DNA of 64,000 nucleotides from Verrucomicrobiota bacterium (GCA_017305195.1 JAFKMU010000045.1:1-64000), one strand, 5' to 3'. Numbered from the stretch's first letter, positions 17,744-27,048 are shown. Notes: generated by a model not told the origin, from the sequence alone. Numbers and translations: made by a program.

Positions 17744-20398
17744 ATGGTTGCCATCGAATATCGCAAAGGGCTGCATCTGCCCGCTGCCGATCTCTGGCTC
17801 GATCCATGGGTTCCCCGCGAGCGGGCCTTTGTCTCCCACGCCCACAGCGACCACACCGGCCGGCACCGCCATCTCATCTGCACCGCTCCCACCGCCCGCC
17901 TGATGCAGACCCGCATGGGCGGCGACATCGGGCAGCTCGATATCCTGCCCTTCGGCGAGAGGCGGACCTTCGGTGCCTGGGCGGCCACGCTTTACCCCGC
18001 CGGGCACGTGCTCGGGTCCGCCCAACTCCTTTACGAAGACGACAAGGGGTCGCTGCTGTACACCGGGGACTTCAAGCTCCGCAAGGGCCTGTCCTCCGAG
18101 GTCTTCGAGGCGCCGCGAGCCGATACTCTCGTGATGGAGACCACGTACGGCCTCCCGCACTACAAGTTCCCTCCCGCCGGGGAGGTCATCGCCGACGTGC
18201 TGAAGTTCTGCTCCGAGACGCTGGAGGACGGCGAGACGCCCATCCTGCTCGGCTATGCGCTCGGCAAGGCCCAGGAGATCCTCTCCGTCCTGCGTGGCGC
18301 CGGGCTACCCATCATGCTGCATGGCTCCGTCTATACCGTCGCGCAGGTGTACGAGGAGTTTGGCGTCGCCTTTCCCGCCTATGAGAAGTACGACCCGGAG
18401 AAGGTCTCCGGCCATGTCCTGATCTGCCCGCCCAGCGCGAACGGCTCGCGCCAGCTCTCGCGCATCAAAAAGCGCCGCATGGCGGTGCTCACCGGGTGGG
18501 CGCTCGATGCCGCCGCCCGCTACCGCCTCCAGGTCGACGCGGCGTTTCCGCTTTCCGACCATGCCGGTTATGACGATCTCATCCAGCTCGTGGAAACCGT
18601 CCAGCCGCGCCGCGTGCTTACCCTGCACGGATTTGCCCAGGAGTTTGCCCGCGACCTCCGGGCCCGAGGGATCGACGCCTGGGCGCTCACCGGGGCGAAC
18701 CAGCTGGAGTTCTCGATCTTGGAGACCCGCAGGGGCAAGACGCCGGAAGCAGTTCCCCTGAGGGACCGCCCGACCGATGGATTCGAGCGATTCTGCTCCG
18801 TCTGCGAAAAAATCCGCCAGTCCACCGGCAAGCTCCGCAAGATCCGCTTCCTGGCCAATTATCTGCGCGCTCTCCCCGCCGACGAACTGCCTCATGCGGC
18901 GACGTGGCTGACCGGCCGGGCTTTCCCGCCGCACGAGGAAAAACCCGTCAATGTCGGCTGGTCCATCATCTACCGGGCCCTGAGCACGGCGAGCCAGCTT
19001 ACGATGGCGGAGTTGCGCACGATCTCGCGCCGCCACAACGATGCCGGGCTGACTGCGACCGAGGCTTTAGCCCATCATCCGGGCGAGGGAAATCCCGCCA
19101 TCGGGGAAATCCACGCCCTGCTCGGGGATTTGCGCACCGCGCGCGGGCCGATCGCCAAGACGGAGATCCTCACCGAGGCCTTCCGGCGCATGCCGCCCAT
19201 CATGGGAGGCTATCTCGTGCGCATCCTGACCGGCGACCTCCGCATCGGGCTCAAGGAGGGGCTCGTCGAGGAGGCGGTGGCCACGGCCTTTGAGGCCGAC
19301 GCCGACGCCGTGCGCGAGGCGGCCATGCTGCTCGGGGATATCGGCCGCGCCGCCACCCTCGCCAGCGAGAAGAGGCTGGAGCAGGCGGAGCTGACCATCT
19401 TCCAACCCATCAAGTGCATGCTCGCCAGCCCTGAGCCGGATGCCGCCGCCATCTGGGACCGTCTCGGCGGCAGCGGCCGCGTGTGGCTGGAGGACAAGCT
19501 GGACGGGATCCGCGCGCAGATCCACGTCACCCCCGAGCGGGTCGAGATTTACACGCGCGATCTGAAGCGCATCACGGATACCTTTCCCGAGATTGCCGCT
19601 GCCGCCGCCCGCCTGCGCCGCGAGGCTGTCTTCGACGGGGAAATCCTCGCCTGGGAAAACGGCCGGTCGCTCAGTTTCTTCGAACTCCAGAAGCGCCTCG
19701 GCCGCCGCGAGGCCGATCTCTTCCTCGGCGGCGAGATTCCCGTCGCCTACATGATCTTTGATCTGCTCCAGCTCGACGGACGCTCGCTTTTGAAAAAACC
19801 GCTCACCGATCGCCGCAGCCTCCTCCAGCGCCTGCCTCTGACCGACGGCATCCAAGCCGCGGAAGTCCATACCGCCCGCTCCGCCGGGGAGATCGAGGAG
19901 ACCTTCCGCGCCGCCCGGGCTCGCGGCAATGAGGGCCTGATGGCCAAGGACCCCACGAGCCTGTACTCACCCGGCCGCCGCGGCCTCTCCTGGCTGAAGC
20001 TTAAGGAGGAATTTGCCACGCTCGACGTGATCGTCGTCGCGGTCGAGTACGGCCACGGCCGCCGCAGCAATGTCCTCAGCGACTACACCTTCGCCGTGCG
20101 TGACGAGGCCTCCGGCACCCTCCTGCCCATCGGCAAGGCCTACTCCGGTCTCACCGATACCGAGATCGAGGAGCTCACCGAAATTTTCCTCACCCACATG
20201 GTCGCTCGCACCGGCAACCGTATCGAGGTCGATCCGCGCATCGTCATCGAGGTCGCGTTCGACGCCATCCAGCCGAGCGACCGCCACGCCAGCGGACTCG
20301 CCCTGCGCTTCCCGCGCATCAAGCGGCTCCGCCCGGACAAGACCCTCGCCGATATCGACACCCTCGCCGTGGCGCGGCAGCTGGCCGGGCTGACCTGA
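17744..20398 (+). CDS. Fusion of an MBL-fold DNA exonuclease and an ATP-dependent DNA ligase
   Basis: One 884-residue chain. Residues 1-330 are a metallo-beta-lactamase/beta-CASP nuclease of the ligase-associated exonuclease type: HAHSDH (32-37), later GDFKLRKG and the SDHAGYDDL region. Residues about 345-540 form the ligase DNA-binding domain; about 560-760 the adenylation domain with motif I EDKLDGIR (nucleophile Lys585), motif III VFDGEILAWE, motif IV NEGLMAKD and motif V SWLKLKEE; the rest is the OB domain ending with RLRPDKTLAD. In many bacteria the two activities are separate genes next to an Lhr-type helicase and an MPE phosphoesterase; here they are fused and neither partner is in the window. 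Probable role: end processing and sealing in DNA repair. Confidence 0.93.
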   Translation: MVAIEYRKGLHLPAADLWLDPWVPRERAFVSHAHSDHTGRHRHLICTAPTARLMQTRMGGDIGQLDILPFGERRTFGAWAATLYPAGHVLGSAQLLYEDDKGSLLYTGDFKLRKGLSSEVFEAPRADTLVMETTYGLPHYKFPPAGEVIADVLKFCSETLEDGETPILLGYALGKAQEILSVLRGAGLPIMLHGSVYTVAQVYEEFGVAFPAYEKYDPEKVSGHVLICPPSANGSRQLSRIKKRRMAVLTGWALDAAARYRLQVDAAFPLSDHAGYDDLIQLVETVQPRRVLTLHGFAQEFARDLRARGIDAWALTGANQLEFSILETRRGKTPEAVPLRDRPTDGFERFCSVCEKIRQSTGKLRKIRFLANYLRALPADELPHAATWLTGRAFPPHEEKPVNVGWSIIYRALSTASQLTMAELRTISRRHNDAGLTATEALAHHPGEGNPAIGEIHALLGDLRTARGPIAKTEILTEAFRRMPPIMGGYLVRILTGDLRIGLKEGLVEEAVATAFEADADAVREAAMLLGDIGRAATLASEKRLEQAELTIFQPIKCMLASPEPDAAAIWDRLGGSGRVWLEDKLDGIRAQIHVTPERVEIYTRDLKRITDTFPEIAAAAARLRREAVFDGEILAWENGRSLSFFELQKRLGRREADLFLGGEIPVAYMIFDLLQLDGRSLLKKPLTDRRSLLQRLPLTDGIQAAEVHTARSAGEIEETFRAARARGNEGLMAKDPTSLYSPGRRGLSWLKLKEEFATLDVIVVAVEYGHGRRSNVLSDYTFAVRDEASGTLLPIGKAYSGLTDTEIEELTEIFLTHMVARTGNRIEVDPRIVIEVAFDAIQPSDRHASGLALRFPRIKRLRPDKTLADIDTLAVARQLAGLT

Positions 20399-20408
20399 TC
20401 CCGGTCAG
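20390..20408. terminator. Short hairpin across two convergent stop codons
   Basis: CTGACC and GGTCAG with a seven-base loop span the stop of the ligase fusion and the gap to the convergent gene. No T run, so the role as bidirectional terminator is weakly supported. Confidence 0.3.
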
Positions 20409-20935
20409 GCCTCGGGAAGGTAATCCCTCATCTCGTAAAGCTGCGGGTCCCGGGACGGCACCCCACGGCGGATGCGGGCGAGCGTTTTTTCCAGCCCCAT
20501 CGCACCCTCCTCGCCCTCGGCGAAGTCCTCCAGATTATCTCCGTACTCCTGCTCCAGCTTCTCGGGGTCCTCGCCGCGCTCCAGGCGCATGATCATTTCC
20601 CGCATACCCTCGGGCACCTTCTGCCCGGTCGCCTCGGCCATTTGCCGCATCATGCGCCCGAGCTGGCGAGGATCTGGATTGTCGGGATTGAGCGTCGACA
20701 TCTCTCGCTCCATCCGGGCCAGCACCTGCTCCATGCCTGCGTCCATCATCTCGGGGCCGGGTTCAGAGGACGCTTCCTTCGCCTTACCGGTCACGGCAAA
20801 CTGCGACACCATCCGCTCCATCCGGGCCTTCGGATCATCCGGGCAGCGCGGCACCGCCTCCCTCAGACTCAGGCTGCGGGCGAGGAAGCTGTATATGCGA
20901 TTCGTATCCGGGGAGTAGAATTCGTATATCGGCAT
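20405..20935 (-). CDS. FmdB-like protein that has lost its zinc-ribbon cysteines
   Basis: The ATG at 20935 gives a 176-residue protein opening MPIYEFYSPDTNRIYSFLAR. MPIYEF/Y is the usual start of FmdB-family putative regulators, which continue with C-x2-C...C-x2-C; here the first pair is replaced by SPDTN and only one cysteine remains (PRCPDD). The rest is an acidic helical region rich in Met and Glu (MEQVLARMEREMSTLNPD, LGRMMRQMAEATG). Function unknown; it probably no longer binds zinc. Two in-frame upstream starts exist (20953), but MPIYEF fits the family. Confidence 0.75.
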   Translation of the reverse strand: MPIYEFYSPDTNRIYSFLARSLSLREAVPRCPDDPKARMERMVSQFAVTGKAKEASSEPGPEMMDAGMEQVLARMEREMSTLNPDNPDPRQLGRMMRQMAEATGQKVPEGMREMIMRLERGEDPEKLEQEYGDNLEDFAEGEEGAMGLEKTLARIRRGVPSRDPQLYEMRDYLPEA

Positions 20936-21054
20936 GTTTTCGGTTTTTACCAAATGATAGAAAATCCGGCGAGATTATCAACGCGTCCGGGTTCTACGGA
21001 GAAATGGCATTGAACTCTTTAGGCTGAGCGATAGGCTGCACCGGATATTTGCCT

Positions 21055-21975
21055 ATGAAGATTCTGCGCCTCGCTCCGTTGTGCGCCTTGCTGCTTTCCG
21101 TCGGCTCACTTTTCGCCGCACAAAGCTATATCATCGTCGACAACCAGACCGGACGGGTCCTGGCCGGGGAAAATCGTGACGAGAAACGCCAGGTGGCCAG
21201 CCTCACCAAGGTCGCCACGGGCATGGTCGTGCTCGACTGGGCCCAGTTGAACAAGGAAGACCTCACCCAGATGGCCACCGTGTCCGCGCGGGCGCTGTCT
21301 TCGGGCGGGATCAACCCGGTCGGCCTGCAGGAGGGCGATCAGCTCAGCCTGCGCGATCTCCTCTACTGCGCCCTCATGGCTTCCGACAATGTCGCCGCCA
21401 CCGTGCTGGCCGAGCATGTCGGCGCCCACCTGCCCAACACGCAGGGGCTCGCCCCCATCGAGAACTTCGTCTCGCACATGAACGCCCTCGCGCACACCCT
21501 GGGCATGGCGCGCACCCGCTTCCTCAACCCCAGCGGGGTCGACAACAACAGCGAATCCCTCCCCTTCTCCACCGCCGCAGACATCGCGCGCCTCACGCGC
21601 TACGCCTACAGCGAGGCGGACTTTCCCTTCTACGTCTCCCAGGAAAGCCGCGTCGTCCACGTCATCCGCGGAGGCGTTGACAACCCCTTCGAGCTCCGCA
21701 ATACCAACGAGCTTCTCGGCCAGGAGAATATCGACGGTGTGAAAACCGGTCGCACCTCCAAGGCCGGCGAATGCCTCATCCTGTCCTCCGAGCGCCGCCC
21801 CGAGGTGCAGCGCGATGGAAACGCCGTTCAAATCACCCCCCGCCGAATCATCATAGTGCTTCTGGGCTCCACCAACCGCTTCGGAGAAGGGTTGGCCCTG
21901 ATCAAGCAAGGCTGGGCTGTCTACGACCAGTGGGCCGCCCAGGGACGCAAGATCAAGAGCTCCCAGACACTTTAG
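21055..21975 (+). CDS. D-alanyl-D-alanine carboxypeptidase (peptidase S11, PBP5-like)
   Basis: A 306-residue penicillin-binding protein. Signal peptide at residues 1-22; active-site motifs SLTK (Ser49-Lys52), SDN (110-112) and KTG (230-232) are in the right order and spacing. The enzyme trims the terminal D-Ala from peptidoglycan pentapeptides. The C-terminal membrane-anchoring domain of E. coli DacA is missing, so this is a soluble or loosely associated form. The ATG at 21055 is chosen over a TTG two codons earlier. The pfk gene starts 5 bases after the stop. Confidence 0.93.
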   Translation: MKILRLAPLCALLLSVGSLFAAQSYIIVDNQTGRVLAGENRDEKRQVASLTKVATGMVVLDWAQLNKEDLTQMATVSARALSSGGINPVGLQEGDQLSLRDLLYCALMASDNVAATVLAEHVGAHLPNTQGLAPIENFVSHMNALAHTLGMARTRFLNPSGVDNNSESLPFSTAADIARLTRYAYSEADFPFYVSQESRVVHVIRGGVDNPFELRNTNELLGQENIDGVKTGRTSKAGECLILSSERRPEVQRDGNAVQITPRRIIIVLLGSTNRFGEGLALIKQGWAVYDQWAAQGRKIKSSQTL

Positions 21976-21980
21976 AAAAT

Positions 21981-23057
21981 ATGCCGAAAACAAGAATAGG
22001 TGTCCTGACCAGTGGCGGGGATTGCCCCGGTCTTAACGCAGTGATCCGAGGAGTCTGCCGGGCGGCGGACAAATTGGATTGGGAAGTAATTGGATTCCGT
22101 GACGGATACGAGGGACTGCTCCCTCCCGGCGACTACTTCACGCTGGACCGTCGCAATACCTCGGGAATCATGCACCTCGGAGGCACGATCCTCGGAACGA
22201 CCAACCGCGGCCATTTTGTCGCCAAGGTCGGAGCCGGTGACAAGGCGGCCATCCCTCAGGATATCATCGACAACGCCAAGCAGACCTTTCACAACCTCGG
22301 CCTCACCGCCCTTGTCTGTATCGGCGGCGACGGCTCGCTCTCGACCGCTCTCCAGCTGTTTGAGAACGGCATCCCGGTCATCGGCGTCCCCAAGACGATC
22401 GACAACGACCTGGAGGCCACGGCCATGACCTTTGGCTTTGACTCCGCGGTGGCCTGCGTGGCCGACGCGCTCGACCGCCTGCACACCACGGCCACCAGCC
22501 ACAAGCGCGTCATGGTCCTGGAAGTCATGGGCCGCAACGCAGGCTGGATCGCCCTTCATGGCGGCCTCGCCGGTGGAGCGGATGTGATCCTCATTCCCGA
22601 GATTCCCTTCTCCGTTGAGAAAGTGGCGGAGGAAGTCCTGCGCCGCGAAAAGGAAGGCGCCAAGAGCACGATGATCGTCGTGGCCGAAGGCGCGGCTCCG
22701 GATGGCAAGCCCCTCCGTCACGCCGTGGCCAGCGGGGAACACCGCCTCGGCGGCGTCGGCGATATCGTCGGCAAGGAAATCGCGGATCGCACCGACAAGG
22801 AAGTGCGCACCTGCATCCTGGGCCACCTCCAGCGCGGCGGCGCTCCCACCACCCTCGACCGCATCCTCGGCACCCGCTTCGGCGTGAAGGCCGTACAGCT
22901 CATCGAGGAAAAGAAGTTTGGCACCATGGTGAGCTACCAGAATTACCTCACCCTCGACGTGCCGATCTCGCATGCCGTGCACAAGCTGCGCCGCGTGACC
23001 GAGGACAGCCAGCTCGTCTCGACCGCTCGCGCCGTGGGCATTTCCTTCGGTGACTAG
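21981..23057 (+). CDS. 6-phosphofructokinase (group III type)
   Basis: A 358-residue PfkA-superfamily enzyme. The open frame extends upstream but MPKTRIGVLTSGGDCPGLNA at 21981 is the natural start. It has GGDGS (115-119) and PKTIDND (137-143). In this superfamily Gly at the first site usually means ATP use, while Lys in PKTIDND (Gly in classical ATP-PFKs) is typical of PPi enzymes and of the mixed-substrate group III, in which ATP-dependent members keep this Gly-Lys pair. I therefore predict ATP as donor but cannot exclude PPi. Glycolysis, cytoplasm. Followed by apt 4 bases later. Confidence 0.93.
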   Translation: MPKTRIGVLTSGGDCPGLNAVIRGVCRAADKLDWEVIGFRDGYEGLLPPGDYFTLDRRNTSGIMHLGGTILGTTNRGHFVAKVGAGDKAAIPQDIIDNAKQTFHNLGLTALVCIGGDGSLSTALQLFENGIPVIGVPKTIDNDLEATAMTFGFDSAVACVADALDRLHTTATSHKRVMVLEVMGRNAGWIALHGGLAGGADVILIPEIPFSVEKVAEEVLRREKEGAKSTMIVVAEGAAPDGKPLRHAVASGEHRLGGVGDIVGKEIADRTDKEVRTCILGHLQRGGAPTTLDRILGTRFGVKAVQLIEEKKFGTMVSYQNYLTLDVPISHAVHKLRRVTEDSQLVSTARAVGISFGD

Positions 23058-23061
23058 TACC

Positions 23062-23583
23062 ATGGCTGTCGACGAACTTCGCGCGGCCGTCCGCGACATT
23101 CAGGATTTCCCGCAACCGGGCATCGTTTTCAAGGACATCACTCCGATCCTTGCCGACGGTCGCCTCTTGCGCCTTGCCATCGACCGCTTCGTGGCCGACT
23201 GCGAGGGACAGGGAATCGAGAAAATCGCAGGCATCGATGCGAGGGGATTCCTCTTCGGCGCCACCGTCGCAGACCGGCTCGGCCTCGGCTTCGTCCCCAT
23301 TCGCAAGAAGGGCAAGCTGCCTTGGAAGACCGCCAGTCTGTCCTACAAACTCGAGTACGCGGAAGCCGCCATCGAAGTTCATCTCGATGCCTTTCGCCCG
23401 GGCGAACGCGTCGCCCTCATCGACGATCTCCTGGCGACAGGAGGCACCGCCGCAGCCGCGGCGAAACTCGTCGAACAGGCCGGCGGCAACGTCGTCCAAG
23501 CCCAGTTCCTCATCGAGCTGGGATTCCTGAAAGGCCGCGAAGTCCTTGCCACTCATACGGTCAAGTCCCTCGTGGTTTTCTAA
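23062..23583 (+). CDS. apt: Adenine phosphoribosyltransferase
   Basis: A 173-residue APRT (EC 2.4.2.7) salvaging adenine to AMP. The PRPP-binding motif VALIDDLLATGGTA and FPQPGIVFKDITPIL near the N-terminus are diagnostic. The ATG at 23062 (MAVDELRAAVRD) is taken as the start; a GTG at 23050 would overlap the pfk stop. Length equals the family norm. Ends in an intrinsic terminator 33 bases downstream. Confidence 0.96.
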   Translation: MAVDELRAAVRDIQDFPQPGIVFKDITPILADGRLLRLAIDRFVADCEGQGIEKIAGIDARGFLFGATVADRLGLGFVPIRKKGKLPWKTASLSYKLEYAEAAIEVHLDAFRPGERVALIDDLLATGGTAAAAAKLVEQAGGNVVQAQFLIELGFLKGREVLATHTVKSLVVF

Positions 23584-23615
23584 AAACACACTCCCGCACA
23601 ATCACACAAAGCAGG

Positions 23616-23645
23616 AAGGCATCCACTCCGGTGGATGCCTTTTCT
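23616..23645 (+). terminator. Intrinsic terminator of dacA-like/pfk/apt
   Basis: AAGGCATCCAC and GTGGATGCCTT with loop TCCG, then TTTCTGTTT. Ends the plus-strand run and lies before the convergent Na/Pi transporter stop. Confidence 0.88.
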
Positions 23646-23663
23646 GTTTCTCGAAATACCGAA

Positions 23664-25202
23664 TCAGCTGCCGTTCGCGTCGAGCCGGGTGATGAGCTTC
23701 GAGAGCCGGTGCAATGTCCAGACCGCGATGCGGAAATCCTCATGCGCCGCCGTGGCATCGAGCGTCTCCAGCGCCTCGGCATGCCCGTTGGAGACCTGGT
23801 TGAGGAATTCTCCCTTCCACTTCGTGCGCTCCTCCACTTGCGCGAGCTTCGCTGCGTCCCGCGACGAGGCAGCATCGACCACGTCCTTCAGCAGATCGGC
23901 CAGCGTCTCGTCGAGCTTGCCCGCTGCATCGGGTTTCAACCCCCGGCAGAAATGACGCACCGCCTCCTCGGTATGCCGGATCAGGCTCAACTCGGCCCTC
24001 AGCCCATGCAGCAATGCAGCCTGCTTTTCATTCAGCACCGACCGCGCGCTCAACTGAACGGCAAAGGTTTCGATCGCCAGCGAGAGCGTCTGAAAAGCCG
24101 GGTCCGGATTTTCTCCATCACCCTCCTCGATCGGCTTGACCGGGATGTTGCTGAGCAGGCGGATCAGTTCCTTGCCCATGAGATCGAGTGCCGTCGACGG
24201 ATCGTTCAGCGCCTGCGGCAGGATATACATCGGGCGAGAGGGATCATCCGCCGCGGATTTATCCGGCCAGAGTTTTTCGAGCATCCCTCGCCAGACTCCC
24301 ATGAATGGAGTCATCACCGCTGCAGGTATCAGGTTGGAGAGCAGGAAAACCACGGCCAGCTGGACATCGATGGAGCGATGGAGCGATCGCACAAAAGCCC
24401 CGACGAGAGGCACGCCGCATTGCTCGATCAGAAAGAGCCCAAACATCAGCACGCCGCTGATCACGCAGAATAAATCCTCCAAGCGCACGAGGCGCAGCAT
24501 GGAGCGGTTCAAGCCTGCCGCCAGAAAGAGTCGCAGCCCGATTGCCCCCATGTTCGTGCCGAAAATGAGCAGCATGGCCGGCTCCAGATCGATCAATCCG
24601 CTGGCCGCAAAGGTGATGACCAGCATCACCGCGCCGCTGTTGGACTGCAGGATGGCCGCAGCCGCGATGCCCGCAGCAAAAGCCAGCACAGGATTCGCCA
24701 CCGCATGCTCCAGGACGCCGCGAAAGACATCCGCTTCCTTGAGCGGAGCCGCGCCCGCGCTCATCCGCTCCAGTCCGTAAAGGATCAGTCCCAGCCCGAG
24801 CATGGCCCCCGCCACGGTCTGGGGAAGCCTCTTGCGGAGCATACCCATGGCGATGCCCGCCGCGCCGACCACCAGGCCGACGATGGCGCTGATATTCAAC
24901 GTCGCGACAAAGGCGAGGGCCGTCAGCCCGACATTGCACCAGATGATGATCAGCCCCGCCGCACTCGCCGAGATCAGCCCGCTCCCGACCATGCTAACCA
25001 GGATGAATGTCACCGCCGTCGCGCTCTGCATGAGCGCACCAGCCGAAAGGCCCACCCCCACCCGCGCCAGAGGCGAGTGGATGGACGACCGGATGACGTC
25101 CCGGAAGCTGGAACTGCACAGCAGCCGGAGGTTGTCCCCCACCAGCCGCAAACCGAGGAAAAAGAGCCCAAGGCCCAGGATCAGGGAGGTAACGGGAGAC
25201 AT
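23664..25202 (-). CDS. Na/Pi cotransporter family protein with PhoU-like tail
   Basis: A 512-residue membrane protein of the NptA/PNaS family. About eight membrane helices carry the two inverted QS motifs (LMQSATA with Gln59-Ser60 and ILQSNSG with Gln186-Ser187) that form the substrate/ion site. The C-terminal 180 residues are helical (KPIEEGDGENPDPAFQTL onward, ending ITRLDANGS) in the manner of PhoU domains fused to bacterial family members. It should import phosphate with sodium, or bind it in a regulatory way. It stands alone and converges on apt. Confidence 0.88.
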   Translation of the reverse strand: MSPVTSLILGLGLFFLGLRLVGDNLRLLCSSSFRDVIRSSIHSPLARVGVGLSAGALMQSATAVTFILVSMVGSGLISASAAGLIIIWCNVGLTALAFVATLNISAIVGLVVGAAGIAMGMLRKRLPQTVAGAMLGLGLILYGLERMSAGAAPLKEADVFRGVLEHAVANPVLAFAAGIAAAAILQSNSGAVMLVITFAASGLIDLEPAMLLIFGTNMGAIGLRLFLAAGLNRSMLRLVRLEDLFCVISGVLMFGLFLIEQCGVPLVGAFVRSLHRSIDVQLAVVFLLSNLIPAAVMTPFMGVWRGMLEKLWPDKSAADDPSRPMYILPQALNDPSTALDLMGKELIRLLSNIPVKPIEEGDGENPDPAFQTLSLAIETFAVQLSARSVLNEKQAALLHGLRAELSLIRHTEEAVRHFCRGLKPDAAGKLDETLADLLKDVVDAASSRDAAKLAQVEERTKWKGEFLNQVSNGHAEALETLDATAAHEDFRIAVWTLHRLSKLITRLDANGS

Positions 25203-25262
25203 GCCTTCCTTCCTACCGTCTCTCCGCGTCGATCCTGCCGATCATGACAGCCTGGAAACGGC

Positions 25263-26318
25263 TCAAGCCGCCGTCTCGTCGCCGAGGCGCTTCCCGGGTT
25301 TCAGGTAATTCACCGCGTAATCCCGCACCGCGTCCTCCAGCAAGGTGGTCGGCGCCGCATATCCGGCATCGCGCACCTTCGAGATGTCGGCGCAGGTATA
25401 GTATTGATACTGGTGCCGGATGCTCTCGGGCATTTCGATGTACTCGATCTGCGGCGGAAGCCCCAGGGCGGAGAAGAGCGAATTTGCCAAGTCCACCCAG
25501 GTTCGGGCGACTCCGGCCCCCACGTTGAACAACCCTCCAGCCTCCTCGTTTTCCGCGAGGTGGAGCGTCATGGCCACGGCGTCCTTCACATAGACAAAGT
25601 CGCGCATCTGGCACCCGTCCGCATACTCCGGTTTGTAGCTCTTGAAGAGGCGGATCTTGCCCGTCGAGACGATCTGCTCGTAGGCCTTGCAGACGAGACT
25701 GCGCATGTCGCCCTTGTGGTATTCATTCGGGCCAAAGACGTTGAAATACTTGATGCCGACGATCTCCGGGAGCACCTCCTCGCGCTGGGCCCAGAGGTCA
25801 AAAAGATGCTTCGAGTATCCGTAGAGATTGAGCGGGCGAAACGGGCGCAGGTTCTCCGTGCGATCATCCATCCCCGCGCTCCCGTCGCCATACGTCGCGG
25901 CGGAGGAGGCGTAGACAAACCGCGTGCCGGACTTTAGCGCCCAGCGGCACAGCGCCTTGGTGTAGCCAAAGTTGTTCTCCATCACGTAGGCGGAGTCGGT
26001 CACCGTCGTCGAGGAACATGCTCCCAGGTGGAAGCAGGCGGAGAATTTGCCAAAGGAATCCGGGTCCCGACCGATTCCCTCAAGGAAACGATCTGCGGGG
26101 ATATAATCCTCAAAGGCGAGCGGCGCGAGGTTGCGCCACTTTTCATCCTCGCCGAGGAAATCCGTCACGACGATCTGCTCGATGCCGCGCTGGTTCAATG
26201 CGTGAACGACCGCGCTGCCGATGAATCCCCCGGCGCCGGTCACGAGCACGCGCGCCTTGGGGTGCAGGAGGGAAAGCTCCTTCTTTTTCTGCTTCTGAGA
26301 CTTCAGGGGTGAGGTCAT
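25263..26318 (-). CDS. hldD: ADP-L-glycero-D-manno-heptose-6-epimerase
   Basis: A 351-residue extended SDR. After a basic N-terminal tail of about 22 residues comes VLVTGAGGFIGSAVVHALN (Rossmann GxxGxxG at 28-34) with DFLGEDEKWRNL, the ASSAATYGDG serine region and LNLYGYSKHLFD (Y-x3-K). The DFL-x-E-KW and NVFGPNEYHKGDM segments are typical of HldD/RfaD, which makes the L,D-heptose of LPS inner core. The ATG at 26318 overlaps the TPR gene stop (ATGA); an ATG 4 codons upstream is possible. Other hld genes are not in the window. Confidence 0.92.
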   Translation of the reverse strand: MTSPLKSQKQKKKELSLLHPKARVLVTGAGGFIGSAVVHALNQRGIEQIVVTDFLGEDEKWRNLAPLAFEDYIPADRFLEGIGRDPDSFGKFSACFHLGACSSTTVTDSAYVMENNFGYTKALCRWALKSGTRFVYASSAATYGDGSAGMDDRTENLRPFRPLNLYGYSKHLFDLWAQREEVLPEIVGIKYFNVFGPNEYHKGDMRSLVCKAYEQIVSTGKIRLFKSYKPEYADGCQMRDFVYVKDAVAMTLHLAENEEAGGLFNVGAGVARTWVDLANSLFSALGLPPQIEYIEMPESIRHQYQYYTCADISKVRDAGYAAPTTLLEDAVRDYAVNYLKPGKRLGDETAA

Positions 26319-26956
26319 TTGGTCTGCCATCCGAGATCCTGGAAGGTCTCGGTGTAAATGCTGGTCTTGTCGCGGAAAAGCTCCTTGGCCGCAGCCAGGT
26401 TTTCCGACGCTTTGCGGGAATCCTTGTTGTTGATGGCCAGTGCGGCCTGGGAGAAGTACCACGCCGGCTCCTGCCCGGGGTATTTCATACGCTTGGCCAG
26501 CTTCTCCGCCTCGCCTTTCTGGCCGGTCTGCAGGAGGCAGAGCACGACCTTGAACTGGAGCAACTCGTTATCGGGCGCGCTGCGCATCATGCGCTCGAAA
26601 TGATCGAGCGCCTGCGGGTATTGCTTCTGGAGGAAGAGCACCTCGCCTTGATTGAACTGCGCGGGAAAGAAGCTGTAGTCGATATCCAGCGCCTTTTCGA
26701 ATGCGGCCTTGGCCTTGGTGAAGTCCTTCTTCTTGGTGTAGACAGCGCCGATCAGGTTTTGCACGAAGGCGGAGTCGGGCTGGGTCTTTTCGACCTGCTG
26801 GAGCTTCTCAAGCGCCTGGTCGTACTTGCCAGCTTGAAACTCGGAGATGGCGGCGTCAACGACCTGCTGCGGCGAGGGTTCTTCGGCAACAGCGGAGCCA
26901 AGGAACAACACACAGGCCAGCGTCGCGATCCATGCGGTGGGCGGGAGATTTTTCAA
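26315..26956 (-). CDS. Secreted tetratricopeptide-repeat protein
   Basis: A protein of about 213 residues with a signal peptide (KNLPPTAWIATLACVLFLGSAVA) and at least four TPR units (AISEFQAGKYDQALEKL, AVYTKKKDFTKAKAAFEKAL, GEVLFLQKQYPQALDHFERM, VVLCLLQTGQKGEAEKLA). The start is uncertain: a TTG at 26956 gives a standard signal peptide, whereas the longer frame reaches into the divergent GH57 gene. No catalytic domain is present; such proteins usually scaffold envelope complexes. It overlaps hldD by four bases and may serve envelope biogenesis with it. Confidence 0.78.
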   Translation of the reverse strand: MKNLPPTAWIATLACVLFLGSAVAEEPSPQQVVDAAISEFQAGKYDQALEKLQQVEKTQPDSAFVQNLIGAVYTKKKDFTKAKAAFEKALDIDYSFFPAQFNQGEVLFLQKQYPQALDHFERMMRSAPDNELLQFKVVLCLLQTGQKGEAEKLAKRMKYPGQEPAWYFSQAALAINNKDSRKASENLAAAKELFRDKTSIYTETFQDLGWQTK

Positions 26957-27048
26957 GGCAGCGCAAAGTTGAACCCAACCGGGGCCGCCCGGCAACAGCA
27001 AATCACTCTTGTCCCCGGCTTCTCTCACAGATAGCTTCCCGCGCTGGA

